The position numbers and the translations under genes are program-made. DNA of 46,225 bases from Comamonadaceae bacterium (GTDB taxonomy: Bacteria; Pseudomonadota; Gammaproteobacteria; Burkholderiales; Burkholderiaceae_C). The stretch spans positions 1-46,225 of the forward strand of contig JAAFIY010000016.1 in NCBI GenBank assembly GCA_013297985.1. The letters are read 5' to 3'. Positions 12,452 through 19,796 of the stretch are shown here, piece by piece; within the stretch, counting starts at the first letter, position 1; each line of letters opens with the position of its first letter. The notes below the pieces were generated by a model. It saw only the letters and a list, made by a program, of their open reading frames with translations. It searched no databases and was not told where the DNA came from.

Positions 12452-14773
12452 ATGGACATTCAAGGCACCCCGGGCAATGACGCGCTCAGCGGCGGCGCAG
12501 AGCCCGATCTGATCAACGGCTTGGCAGGCAACGACACGCTCAATGGATTGGGCGGCATTGACACCCTGAACGGCGGCGACGGTGATGATGTGCTCGACGG
12601 TGGCGCGGGCAATGACGTCATTGATGGCGGTGGTCAAACCGGGGCGACGGGGGCCTTGGGTGACTTGTTGATGTTTACCGGGGCCACAGCGGGCGTGGTG
12701 GTGGATTTGCTGGCTGGCACCGCCACCGATGGCCAAGGCGGCACCGATAAGGTCAGTGGCATCGAGAGCGTGCAAGACACCGCCTTTGCTGACAACCTGA
12801 AAGGCGACGCATTCAACGCCAATGGCTTCTTGCTGGGTGCCGGAGATGACACCGTGGACGGTGGCGCAGGCACGGGGGACTTTGTCAGTTACCAAACGGC
12901 CACCGGTGCCATCGTGGCCGATTTCTCCAAAGGCACTATTACCGGCAGCAGCATCGGTACTGACCGCATTGTCAACATCGAAGGCTTGCGCGCCAGCCCG
13001 TTCAATGACCAGATCATTGCCGGGGCCACGTCGCTCACCATGGGTGATCTGGCAGGCGACGACACCGTCACCGGCAGCCCCATGGATGACATCTTCGCGG
13101 CGGGTAGTGGCAAGGACAGCTACAACGGGGGTGGAGGCTTCGACACCTTGGGCTTCAACCGCAATGACCTGGACTTCAGCAGCAAGGCCTTGAGCGGCAA
13201 AGGCGTGACGGTGGACTTGAAAGCAGGTACTGCCGTCGATCAATGGGGCGATGCCGACACGTTGGTCAGCATTGAATTCATCACCGGGTCGGCTTTTGCC
13301 GACACCCTGACCGGCGGCAATACGGCCAACGACCTCGTTGAAGGATTCACCGGCGGCGCGGGTGACGACACCATCGACGGCGGCACTGGGTTTGACCGGG
13401 CGCAGTACTTCACCGCCACCGTTGGTATCAGCGTGACCCTCAACGAAGACGGCACTGGCACTGCGCAAGACGGCCAGGGCGGCACCGACACGCTGCGCAA
13501 CATCGACGAAATTCGCGGTGGCGGCTTTGGCGATACCCTGACTGGCACTGGCACCCAAACCAACAGCTTTCAGAGCTTTTCAGGCGAAGGGGGCAATGAC
13601 ACCCTCAACGGCGGTGCGGGCACCGACCGGGCCAACTATCAGTTTGACCCCGCCGCAGTCACTGTGGACTTGGCGGCTGGCACGGCCAAAGACGGTCGCG
13701 GCGGTACCGACACCCTGATCAGCATTGAAGAGGTGCGGGGATCCAACTTTGCAGACACCATCACCGGCGACGCCAATGCCAACTTTCTGGACGGCGGTGC
13801 GGGCGATGACACCCTCAATGGCGGCGACGGAGCTGATTGGGCGCTTTACACCTTTGCACCGGCGGCCGTCGTGGTGAACTTGGCCACTGGCAAGGCGTCG
13901 GGCGGCGTCGGCGCAGACACCCTGGTCAGCATTGAAAACGTGCGCGGCTCTGGCTTTGCCGACACGCTCACGGGCGACGCAGGCGACAACGTGCTGGAGG
14001 GTCGCCTGGGCAATGACACCCTGGACGGCGGCGCGGGCTCCGATACCGCGCGCTACGAGAACGCACCGGCCGCCGTGGTGGTGAACTTGGCCGCCGGTAC
14101 GGCTGCCGGTGGGGACGGCACAGACACACTCATCAGCATTGAAAACGCGCGCGGCTCCAACTTTGGCGACACTCTCACCGGTGACGCGGCGGCCAACTTG
14201 TTGCGGCCCCTGGGCGGCAACGACACGGTGGACGGCGGGGCGGGCATCGACACCGTGCTGTTCGCGGGCGCTCGGGCTGTTTACACCGTGGCGCGCGGTA
14301 CAGGCACCGTCACAGTGACGTCTGGCGAGGGCGTTGATGTGTTGAGCAACGTCGAGCGCTGGAGTTTTACTGACGCCAACGTGGCCTGGGACTTGGATGG
14401 CAGCGCGGGCAACGCCGCCAAACTGATCGGCGCGCTGGTGGGCGGCGCGGCGGTGCAAAACCGGGGCACCGTTAGCGCTGCATTAGGTGCTGCCGATGCG
14501 GCAGGTACCCAGCAAGCCCTGTGCGACTTGGCTGTCAGTGGCGGTCTGACGGCCACGCTGGCGGGCGGCGCCGACAACGCGTCGTTGGCGCGCTTGCTGC
14601 TGCGCAACCTGTTGGGCGGCGACCCCGCCGCTGCGCTCGTCACCCAAGTGGCGGGCTTGGTCGATAGCGGCGCATTCACCCAAGCCAGCTTGTTGGTGGC
14701 GGCCTGCAACCTGGACCAGAACCTGACCAATGTGAACCTGGTGGGTCTGACGCAAAACGGTTTGGTGTATTGA
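12452..14773 (+). CDS. RTX-type calcium-binding repeat protein, probable type I secretion substrate
   Basis: A 773-residue protein with no signal peptide. Residues 8-60 hold back-to-back nonapeptides such as GGDGDDVLDGGAGNDVIDGG, the calcium-binding beta-roll. Then come seven modules, starting near residues 81, 154, 251, 325, 403, 473 and 541. Most contain V-x-V-D/N-L-x-x-GTA, G-G-T-D-T-L-x-S-I-E, F-A-D-T-L-T-G and D-T-x-x-G-G-A-G. After residue 650 a non-repetitive Ala/Leu-rich tail ends NVNLVGLTQNGLVY, similar to the tails of other comamonad RTX proteins and probably the secretion signal. No catalytic domain is visible, so a surface-layer, adhesive or extracellular matrix role is more likely than a toxin. 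No type I ABC exporter or membrane fusion gene is in the window. Only one Cys-containing stretch (tail) exists. ATG 12452 follows AAGGGAG. Confidence 0.87.
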   Translation: MDIQGTPGNDALSGGAEPDLINGLAGNDTLNGLGGIDTLNGGDGDDVLDGGAGNDVIDGGGQTGATGALGDLLMFTGATAGVVVDLLAGTATDGQGGTDKVSGIESVQDTAFADNLKGDAFNANGFLLGAGDDTVDGGAGTGDFVSYQTATGAIVADFSKGTITGSSIGTDRIVNIEGLRASPFNDQIIAGATSLTMGDLAGDDTVTGSPMDDIFAAGSGKDSYNGGGGFDTLGFNRNDLDFSSKALSGKGVTVDLKAGTAVDQWGDADTLVSIEFITGSAFADTLTGGNTANDLVEGFTGGAGDDTIDGGTGFDRAQYFTATVGISVTLNEDGTGTAQDGQGGTDTLRNIDEIRGGGFGDTLTGTGTQTNSFQSFSGEGGNDTLNGGAGTDRANYQFDPAAVTVDLAAGTAKDGRGGTDTLISIEEVRGSNFADTITGDANANFLDGGAGDDTLNGGDGADWALYTFAPAAVVVNLATGKASGGVGADTLVSIENVRGSGFADTLTGDAGDNVLEGRLGNDTLDGGAGSDTARYENAPAAVVVNLAAGTAAGGDGTDTLISIENARGSNFGDTLTGDAAANLLRPLGGNDTVDGGAGIDTVLFAGARAVYTVARGTGTVTVTSGEGVDVLSNVERWSFTDANVAWDLDGSAGNAAKLIGALVGGAAVQNRGTVSAALGAADAAGTQQALCDLAVSGGLTATLAGGADNASLARLLLRNLLGGDPAAALVTQVAGLVDSGAFTQASLLVAACNLDQNLTNVNLVGLTQNGLVY

Positions 14774-14803
14774 TGCGGGCACAGCCGCCCACGGAGGTTG
14801 CCG

Positions 14804-15196
14804 ATGAACATGAAAGCATTGCGTCTTGTCTCGCCGTGGGTGGCGTTGTCAATGGCCCTGGCAACCGCTGTCTGGATGGGCGCTGCCCAAGCCCAAGATG
14901 GGCCTGTGTCGGGCCAAGAGATTCAGCAAACCTGGTCGGGCAAGGAATTGCAAGGCACATCGCTGCAGGGCGCGCGTGTTTTCTTGAAGCTTGAGACGGA
15001 CGGTAAGGCGTCGTTTTCGGTCGGCAACATAAGCGACACCGGGACTTGGCGCATCCATGATCAAGGCTATTGCACCACTTGGCAGCGTGTGCGCGCGGGC
15101 GAAGAGCGCTGCTTTACCGTGATACGCAGCGGCGGCCGCTTCAACGTCTTCAACCCGGATGGGTCGGTAAGCGGTACTTGGCACCATATGCGCTGA
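14804..15196 (+). CDS. Small secreted protein, paralog of the 11962-12330 product
   Basis: A 130-residue exported protein with a signal peptide ending AAQAQDGP. The mature part carries GKASFSVGNISDTGTWR, QGYCTTWQRVR, ERCFTVI and GGRFNVFNPDGS, closely matching the paralog upstream of the RTX gene; the signal peptides differ more than the mature parts. Two Cys are conserved. GGAGG (14793-14797) precedes ATG 14804 by 6 bases; a TTG two codons earlier and an ATG two codons later are less likely starts. It follows the RTX stop by 30 bp, so the two genes are probably cotranscribed. Function unknown. Confidence 0.8.
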   Translation: MNMKALRLVSPWVALSMALATAVWMGAAQAQDGPVSGQEIQQTWSGKELQGTSLQGARVFLKLETDGKASFSVGNISDTGTWRIHDQGYCTTWQRVRAGEERCFTVIRSGGRFNVFNPDGSVSGTWHHMR

Positions 15197-15246
15197 AGGC
15201 GCTTGCGATGGTGTCGTCGCCCCGCTACTAGATTGGGCTGGGGGTA

Positions 15247-15274
15247 TTTTCACCAAGCAAGCGCTTGGTAATAT
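15247..15274 (+). promoter_or_regulatory. Promoter with embedded TetR-type operator
   Basis: A -35-like TTTTCA (15247-15252) and a -10 TAATAT (15269-15274) are spaced by 16 bases. Within the spacer lies an 18-base palindrome: ACCAAGC, AAGC, GCTTGGT (15252-15269). A repressor bound here would block RNA polymerase. The expected transcription start (about 15281) is next to the ATG at 15282, so the regulator mRNA may be nearly leaderless. The adjacent TetR protein is the obvious candidate ligand, implying autoregulation of the whole cluster. Confidence 0.65.
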
Positions 15275-15281
15275 AGGCGGC

Positions 15282-15962
15282 ATGTCACTTGACTTGCCGC
15301 CCCCTGCTGCCGCGCTGACGGCTGCGTCTCCGCCGCGCAGCCGCGGCCGCCCGCGCAAGGCGGCTGACACGCGTGACGACGGCAATCGGCGGCAAGACCT
15401 CATCCGCCACGCCGCCCGGCTGTTTCGCAAGCGCGGCTTTGATTCCACCAGCACCCGCGACATTGCGGCCGCCGTGGGCATGCAAAGCGGCTCGCCGTTC
15501 TATCACTTCAAAAGCAAGGGCGAGCTGCTGGGTGCGGTGATGCAAGAGGGCATGCAAAGCGCCATTGCGCGGCAGGCGCAGGCGCTGGAGCGCGTCGGTG
15601 CGGCGGCCACCCCGCGCGAGCAATTGCGCACGCTGGTGCGCAACCACTTTGACATCTTGCTGGGGCGCGACAGCGACTTCATTCCGGTGATGCTGTACGA
15701 AGCCCGCTCGCTCACCGCTGCGCAGCGGCGAGAACTGGCCGATTTGCAAGCGCGCTACGAAGCGGCTTGGCTGCCTGTGTTGGCGGCCTTGCATGCGCGG
15801 GGCGCGCTGCGGGCCGACGTCAAGCTGGCACGGCTGTTGATGTTTGGGGCGCTCAATTGGTCGGTGCAGTGGTTTCGCGCTCGCCAAGGGGCCACGCTGG
15901 ATGAACTCACCCAGGCGGCGCTGGATTTGTTTTTGGGGCCTGACAACAAGGGCAAGGCATGA
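15282..15962 (+). CDS. TetR-family transcriptional regulator of the carboxylase cluster
   Basis: A 226-residue repressor. After a Pro/Arg-rich N-terminal arm (residues 1-30, with RSRGRPRKA), the helix-turn-helix spans about residues 35-85: LIRHAARLFRKRGFDSTSTR, DIAAAVGMQSGSPFYHFKSK. The C-terminal ligand domain is all-helical with W-rich LLMFGALNWSVQWF. Such regulators usually respond to acyl-CoA esters. A perfect palindrome overlaps its own promoter. The stop overlaps the ATG of the SDR (15959-15962), so the regulator is the first gene of the operon it probably controls. In the Pseudomonas atu cluster the repressor AtuR is also TetR-type; similarity of target is suggested by gene content, not shown. 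Confidence 0.88.
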   Translation: MSLDLPPPAAALTAASPPRSRGRPRKAADTRDDGNRRQDLIRHAARLFRKRGFDSTSTRDIAAAVGMQSGSPFYHFKSKGELLGAVMQEGMQSAIARQAQALERVGAAATPREQLRTLVRNHFDILLGRDSDFIPVMLYEARSLTAAQRRELADLQARYEAAWLPVLAALHARGALRADVKLARLLMFGALNWSVQWFRARQGATLDELTQAALDLFLGPDNKGKA

Positions 15963-16855
15963 GTTATCGATCGGTCTTTCGCCCCGGCCTGTTGGCGGGC
16001 CAAGTGGTGGTGGTGACGGGGGGCGGTTCGGGCATTGGCCGCTGCACCGCGCATGAATTGGCCGCCCTGGGCGCGGGCGTGGCGCTGGTGGGCCGCAACA
16101 CCGACAAGCTGCAAACCGTGGCCGATGAGTTGGCGGCAGACAACCCCGGCGCTGCGCCGCGCATCAGCGTGCACGCCTGTGACATCCGGCAAGAAGACGC
16201 GGTGCGGGCCATGGTGGCGGCAGTGCTGGCGCGGCACGGCCGCATCGACGGCTTGGTGAACAACGCCGGCGGCCAATACATCACCCCGCTGGAAAAAATC
16301 AGCGCCAAGGGTTGGGATGCGGTGGTGGCCACCAACCTCACCGGCGGCTTTTTGGTGGCGCGTGAATGCTTCACCCAGTGGATGGGCGCGCACGGCGGCT
16401 CAATCGTCAACATCGTGGCTGACATTTGGGGCTCCATGCCCGGCATGGGCCACAGCGGCGCGGCGCGCGCCGGCATGGTCAGCTTCACTGAAACGGCCGC
16501 GCTGGAATGGGCCGCGCATGGCGTGCGGGTGAACGCGGTGGCGCCGGGCTACATCGCCAGTTCGGGCATGGACCACTATCCACTTGAAGCGGGCCCCATG
16601 CTGCGCGAGATGGCGCAAACCGTGCCGCTAGGCCGCTTTGGCAATGAGGCTGAAACCTCAGCAGCCATTGCGTTTTTGCTGAGCCCCGCCGCCAGCTTTG
16701 TCAGCGGCAGCGTGCTGCGGGTGGATGGTGCACGGCCCCAGGTGCGGCTGGGCTGGGGCGATGTGGCCGCGCCGCCCGATGTGCAACAGCGCCCTGCTAT
16801 CAAGGCGTTTGACGGCTTTCACCGCTACACCATTCCAAAGGTGTTTGCATCATGA
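15959..16855 (+). CDS. PECR-like SDR, probable trans-2-enoyl-CoA reductase (AtuB-like)
   Basis: A 298-residue SDR. The cofactor motif TGGGSGIGRCTAHEL (T20-G27) and NNAGGQY are intact. At the active site Y-x3-K is replaced by H-S-G-A-A-R (H165, R170), and the segment HSGAARAGM is that of peroxisomal trans-2-enoyl-CoA reductase, a Tyr-less SDR group acting on CoA esters. It therefore probably reduces, or binds, an enoyl-CoA. It also resembles AtuB of terpene-degrading Pseudomonas in length and neighbours. Both ends overlap adjacent genes by 4 bp (15959-15962; 16852-16855). The C-terminal extension after RVDGARPQ is longer than in ordinary SDRs. Confidence 0.85.
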   Translation: MSYRSVFRPGLLAGQVVVVTGGGSGIGRCTAHELAALGAGVALVGRNTDKLQTVADELAADNPGAAPRISVHACDIRQEDAVRAMVAAVLARHGRIDGLVNNAGGQYITPLEKISAKGWDAVVATNLTGGFLVARECFTQWMGAHGGSIVNIVADIWGSMPGMGHSGAARAGMVSFTETAALEWAAHGVRVNAVAPGYIASSGMDHYPLEAGPMLREMAQTVPLGRFGNEAETSAAIAFLLSPAASFVSGSVLRVDGARPQVRLGWGDVAAPPDVQQRPAIKAFDGFHRYTIPKVFAS

Positions 16856-18495
16856 CTTTGCAGGCATCCGCCGCCTCATTCGCGTCGCAATGGCTGCCCG
16901 ACAGCGACGTGGCGCAGGCCCGCCGTGCGGCCATGCTGGCCCACATCACCCGCTGGCGCAGCGTAGAGCAGCGCGCGGCCGATTTGTCGGCCCAGGCGCG
17001 CCCGGTGTTTGCCAAACGCGGCCAGTTGCTGCCGCGTGAGCGGGTGGCGCTGCTGCTGGACGCAGGCGCGCCCTGGCTGCCGCTGTGCACCCTGGCGGGC
17101 TTTTTGCACGACACCCAAGACCCTGCCAAATCGGTGCCCGGCGGCGGCATGGTGGCGGGCATTGGCGTGATTGCCGGCGTGCGCTGCATGGTGGTGGCCA
17201 GCGATTCGGGCATTGAAGCCGGTGCCATCCAAGCCATGGGCTTGGAGAAAATTTTGCGGGTGCAAGAACTGGCCCTGCAAAACCGCCTGCCCTTTGTGCA
17301 TTTGGTGGAAAGCGCCGGGGCCAACCTGATGCGCTACCGGGTGGAAGGCTTTGTGCACGGCGGCGCGCTGTTTGCCAACCTGGCGCGCCTGTCGGCGGCG
17401 GGCTTGCCGGTCATTACCGTGCAGCACGGATCAGGCACAGCGGGTGGTGCCTACATGCCGGGCTTGAGCGACGTGGTCATCATGGTGCGGGGCCGCTCGC
17501 GGGCTTTTTTAGCGGGGCCGCCGCTTTTGAAAGCCGCCACCGGCGAGATCGCCACCGAAGAAGAACTGGGCGGCGCTGAAATGCACGCCACTACATCTGG
17601 CCTGGGCGAATGGTTGGCCGAGGACGACCGCCACGCCCTGGGCCTGGCGCGTGATGTGGTGGCCCGCCTGGGTTGGCGCGACGGCGCCGCAACCTACGGC
17701 CCGCCTGCAGGCACGCTGGCCAATCCGCATGCACCCGATGAGTTGCTCACCCTCATGCCCACCAGCCTGCGCGAGCCGGTGGACATGCGTGAAGTGGTGG
17801 TGCGCCTGGCTGACGGTGGCGACGCCGTCGAGTTCAAAGCCCTCAACGGCAGCGCCACGGTGTGCATGCAGTCGCGCATCTGGGGCCAGCCCATTGGCGT
17901 CATCACCAACAACGGCCCGATCGATGTGGCTGGGGCCAACAAGGCCACGCACTTCATTCAGTGGATGAATCAGTTGGGCCACCCCATCATCTTTTTGCAC
18001 AACACCACCGGCTACATGGTGGGCATGCAAAGCGAGCAAGCCGGGATGATCAAGCACGGCAGCAAGATGATTCAGGCCGTCACCAACTCCAGCGTGCCGC
18101 ACCTCACCGTGCAATGCGGGGCCAGTTACGGCGCGGGCAACTACGGCATGTGTGGCCGTGGTTTTGCACCGCGCTTTTTGTGGGCCTGGCCCAGCGCACG
18201 CACCGCGGTGATGGGCGGCGAACAAGCCGCGCGCACCATGCAAGACGTGACCGAAACAGCCATGCGCCGCAAAGGCATCACGCCCGATGCAGCCCAGATG
18301 CAAATGCAGTTTGACCGCATCGTGGGCCTGTTTGAAAGCCAGGCGGATGCACTCGTCACCAGCGGCTTGCTGCTTGACGACGGCGTGATCGACCCCCGCG
18401 ACACCCGCGATGTGCTGGGCCTGTGCTTGCACATCTGCGCCGATGCGGCAGCGCGCAGCGTGCGACCGGTGCAGTTTGGTGTGGCGCGCATGTAG
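16852..18495 (+). CDS. Acyl-CoA carboxylase, carboxyltransferase (beta) subunit, MCC/GCC type
   Basis: A 547-residue carboxyltransferase that moves CO2 from biotin to an acyl-CoA. The N-terminal half has LLPRERVALLLD, PGGGMVAGIG, LVESAGANL and HGSGTAGGAYMPGLSD; the C-terminal half has GVITNNGPI, FLHNTTGYMVG and GASYGAGNYGMCGRGF, followed by AWPSARTAVMGGEQAA. These are the conserved acyl-CoA and biotin-site segments of 3-methylcrotonyl-CoA (LiuB) and geranyl-CoA (AtuC) carboxylases; propionyl-CoA carboxylases differ. Which substrate is used cannot be decided by eye, and no methylglutaconyl-CoA hydratase or HMG-CoA lyase gene lies nearby, which argues mildly against a plain leucine pathway. The partner alpha subunit is at 19797. 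Confidence 0.88.
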   Translation: MTLQASAASFASQWLPDSDVAQARRAAMLAHITRWRSVEQRAADLSAQARPVFAKRGQLLPRERVALLLDAGAPWLPLCTLAGFLHDTQDPAKSVPGGGMVAGIGVIAGVRCMVVASDSGIEAGAIQAMGLEKILRVQELALQNRLPFVHLVESAGANLMRYRVEGFVHGGALFANLARLSAAGLPVITVQHGSGTAGGAYMPGLSDVVIMVRGRSRAFLAGPPLLKAATGEIATEEELGGAEMHATTSGLGEWLAEDDRHALGLARDVVARLGWRDGAATYGPPAGTLANPHAPDELLTLMPTSLREPVDMREVVVRLADGGDAVEFKALNGSATVCMQSRIWGQPIGVITNNGPIDVAGANKATHFIQWMNQLGHPIIFLHNTTGYMVGMQSEQAGMIKHGSKMIQAVTNSSVPHLTVQCGASYGAGNYGMCGRGFAPRFLWAWPSARTAVMGGEQAARTMQDVTETAMRRKGITPDAAQMQMQFDRIVGLFESQADALVTSGLLLDDGVIDPRDTRDVLGLCLHICADAAARSVRPVQFGVARM

Positions 18496-18517
18496 CGCCG
18501 GATTGATTCACAACCAA

Positions 18518-18572
18518 TCAGCTGCCTGCGGCCTGTTTATCTGCCTAAGCAGCTATTGAATTTGTAGCAAAC
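18518..18572 (+). repeat. Dispersed palindromic repeat, copy E5
   Basis: Forward copy in the 102-bp gap between carboxyltransferase and acyl-CoA dehydrogenase: GCTGCCTGCGGCCTG arm, then GCCTAAGCAGCTATTGAATT and TGTAGCAAAC. It may separate two translation units of the cluster. Confidence 0.75.
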
Positions 18573-18597
18573 CCGTTTTTCTGAAGCCGAGGTCACC

Positions 18598-19779
18598 ATG
18601 CAGTTCACCCACGATCATCAGCAGATTCAAGACACCTTGAAGCGCTACATCGACGAGCACATCAACCCGTATGTGGACGAGTGGGAGGCGGCTGAGATCT
18701 TTCCTGCCCACAAGGTCTTCAAAGGCCTGGGTGACTTAGGTCTGCTGGGCCTGACCAAGCCCACCGAGTACGGCGGCATGGGCTTGGACTACACCTATGC
18801 GGTGGCCATGGCTGAGACCTTGGGTCACATCGAGTGCGGCGCGGTGCCCATGGCCATTGGCGTGCAAACCGATATGTGCAGCCCCGCGCTGGCGCGGCAT
18901 GGCAGTGATGAGCTGCGCCGTCAGTTCTTGGCCCCTAGCATCTCGGGTGACATGGTGGGCTGCATCGGGGTGAGCGAACCCGGCGCGGGCAGCGATGTGG
19001 CCAGCATCAAAACCGTGGCCCGAAAAGATGGTGACGACTACCTGATCACCGGCCAAAAGATGTGGATCACCAACAGCCTGCAGGCCGATTGGATGTGCAT
19101 GCTGGTGAACACCGGCGACGGCCCCGCGCACAAAAACAAATCGCTGGTGATGGTGCCGCTGCGCGACGGCCCGGGCGGCAAGCTCACCCCAGGCGTGGAG
19201 GTGGCGCAAAAAATCCGCAAGATCGGCATGCACGCCAGCGACACCGGCCTGCTTTACTTTGACAACGTACGCGTGCCCCAGCGCTATCGCATTGGCGCCG
19301 AAGGTGCGGGCTTTGTGTACCAAATGCAGCAGTTTCAAGAAGAGCGTTTGTGGGCCGCAGCCAGCTGCCTGCAAAGCCTGAACAACTGCATCAACTGGAC
19401 GATTGCCTGGACCCAAGAGCGCAAGGTGTTTGGCGCCAGCTTGTCAGACCAGCAATGGATTCAGTTCAAGCTGGTGGAGTTGAAGACTGAAGTGGAAGCC
19501 CTGCGCGCACTCACCTACCGCGCAGTGGATTTGTATGTGCAAGGCCAAGATGTGTTGGAGCTGGCCAGCATGTGCAAATTGAAAGCCGGGCGACTCAATC
19601 GCCAGGTGCCCGACACCTGTTTGCAGTTCTGGGGCGGCATGGGTTTTACCTTGGACAACAAGGTGTCCCGCATGTACCGCGACGGCCGCCTGGCCAGCAT
19701 TGGCGGCGGGGCTGACGAGGTGATGATGGGCATCATTGCCAAGATCATGGGCATCGCCAAACGGCCTGTGGCGCATTGA
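18598..19779 (+). CDS. Acyl-CoA dehydrogenase, AtuD/citronellyl-CoA dehydrogenase-like
   Basis: A 393-residue flavin acyl-CoA dehydrogenase. FAD/substrate segments are visible: CIGVSEPGAGSDVASIKT (about 122-139), MWITNSLQADW, KIGMHASDTGLLYFDNVRVP, then the helical C-domain with ERKVFGASLSDQQ and QFWGGMGFTLDNKVSRMYRD, GGGADEVMM. The catalytic base position cannot be fixed by eye. The protein resembles AtuD-type dehydrogenases of branched acyclic terpenoid acids more than straight-chain FadE, and it lies between the two carboxylase subunits as in the atu and liu clusters. GAGG lies about 7 bases before ATG 18598. Its TGA lies 17 bp before the preferred carboxylase alpha start. Confidence 0.87.
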   Translation: MQFTHDHQQIQDTLKRYIDEHINPYVDEWEAAEIFPAHKVFKGLGDLGLLGLTKPTEYGGMGLDYTYAVAMAETLGHIECGAVPMAIGVQTDMCSPALARHGSDELRRQFLAPSISGDMVGCIGVSEPGAGSDVASIKTVARKDGDDYLITGQKMWITNSLQADWMCMLVNTGDGPAHKNKSLVMVPLRDGPGGKLTPGVEVAQKIRKIGMHASDTGLLYFDNVRVPQRYRIGAEGAGFVYQMQQFQEERLWAAASCLQSLNNCINWTIAWTQERKVFGASLSDQQWIQFKLVELKTEVEALRALTYRAVDLYVQGQDVLELASMCKLKAGRLNRQVPDTCLQFWGGMGFTLDNKVSRMYRDGRLASIGGGADEVMMGIIAKIMGIAKRPVAH

Positions 19780-19796
19780 AGGCGGCAGCACCGGCC

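Noticed and set aside
12314..13558. A 414-codon open frame on the minus strand antisense to the RTX gene
   Set aside because: It arises from the GC-rich, repetitive codons of the RTX gene; no ribosome binding site or recognisable protein sequence, and the plus-strand RTX motifs are unambiguous.
12452..14773. RTX gene repeats as a CRISPR array or tandem DNA satellite
   Set aside because: The periodicity is of protein modules (68-97 codons) with diverged DNA and a continuous open frame, not short identical repeats with spacers.
16790..16815. GCGCCCTGCTATCAAGGC inside the PECR-like SDR gene as an eleventh repeat copy
   Set aside because: Only about 15 bases resemble the family and neither hairpin arm nor TAGCAAA end is present; homologous proteins are expected to have similar residues here.
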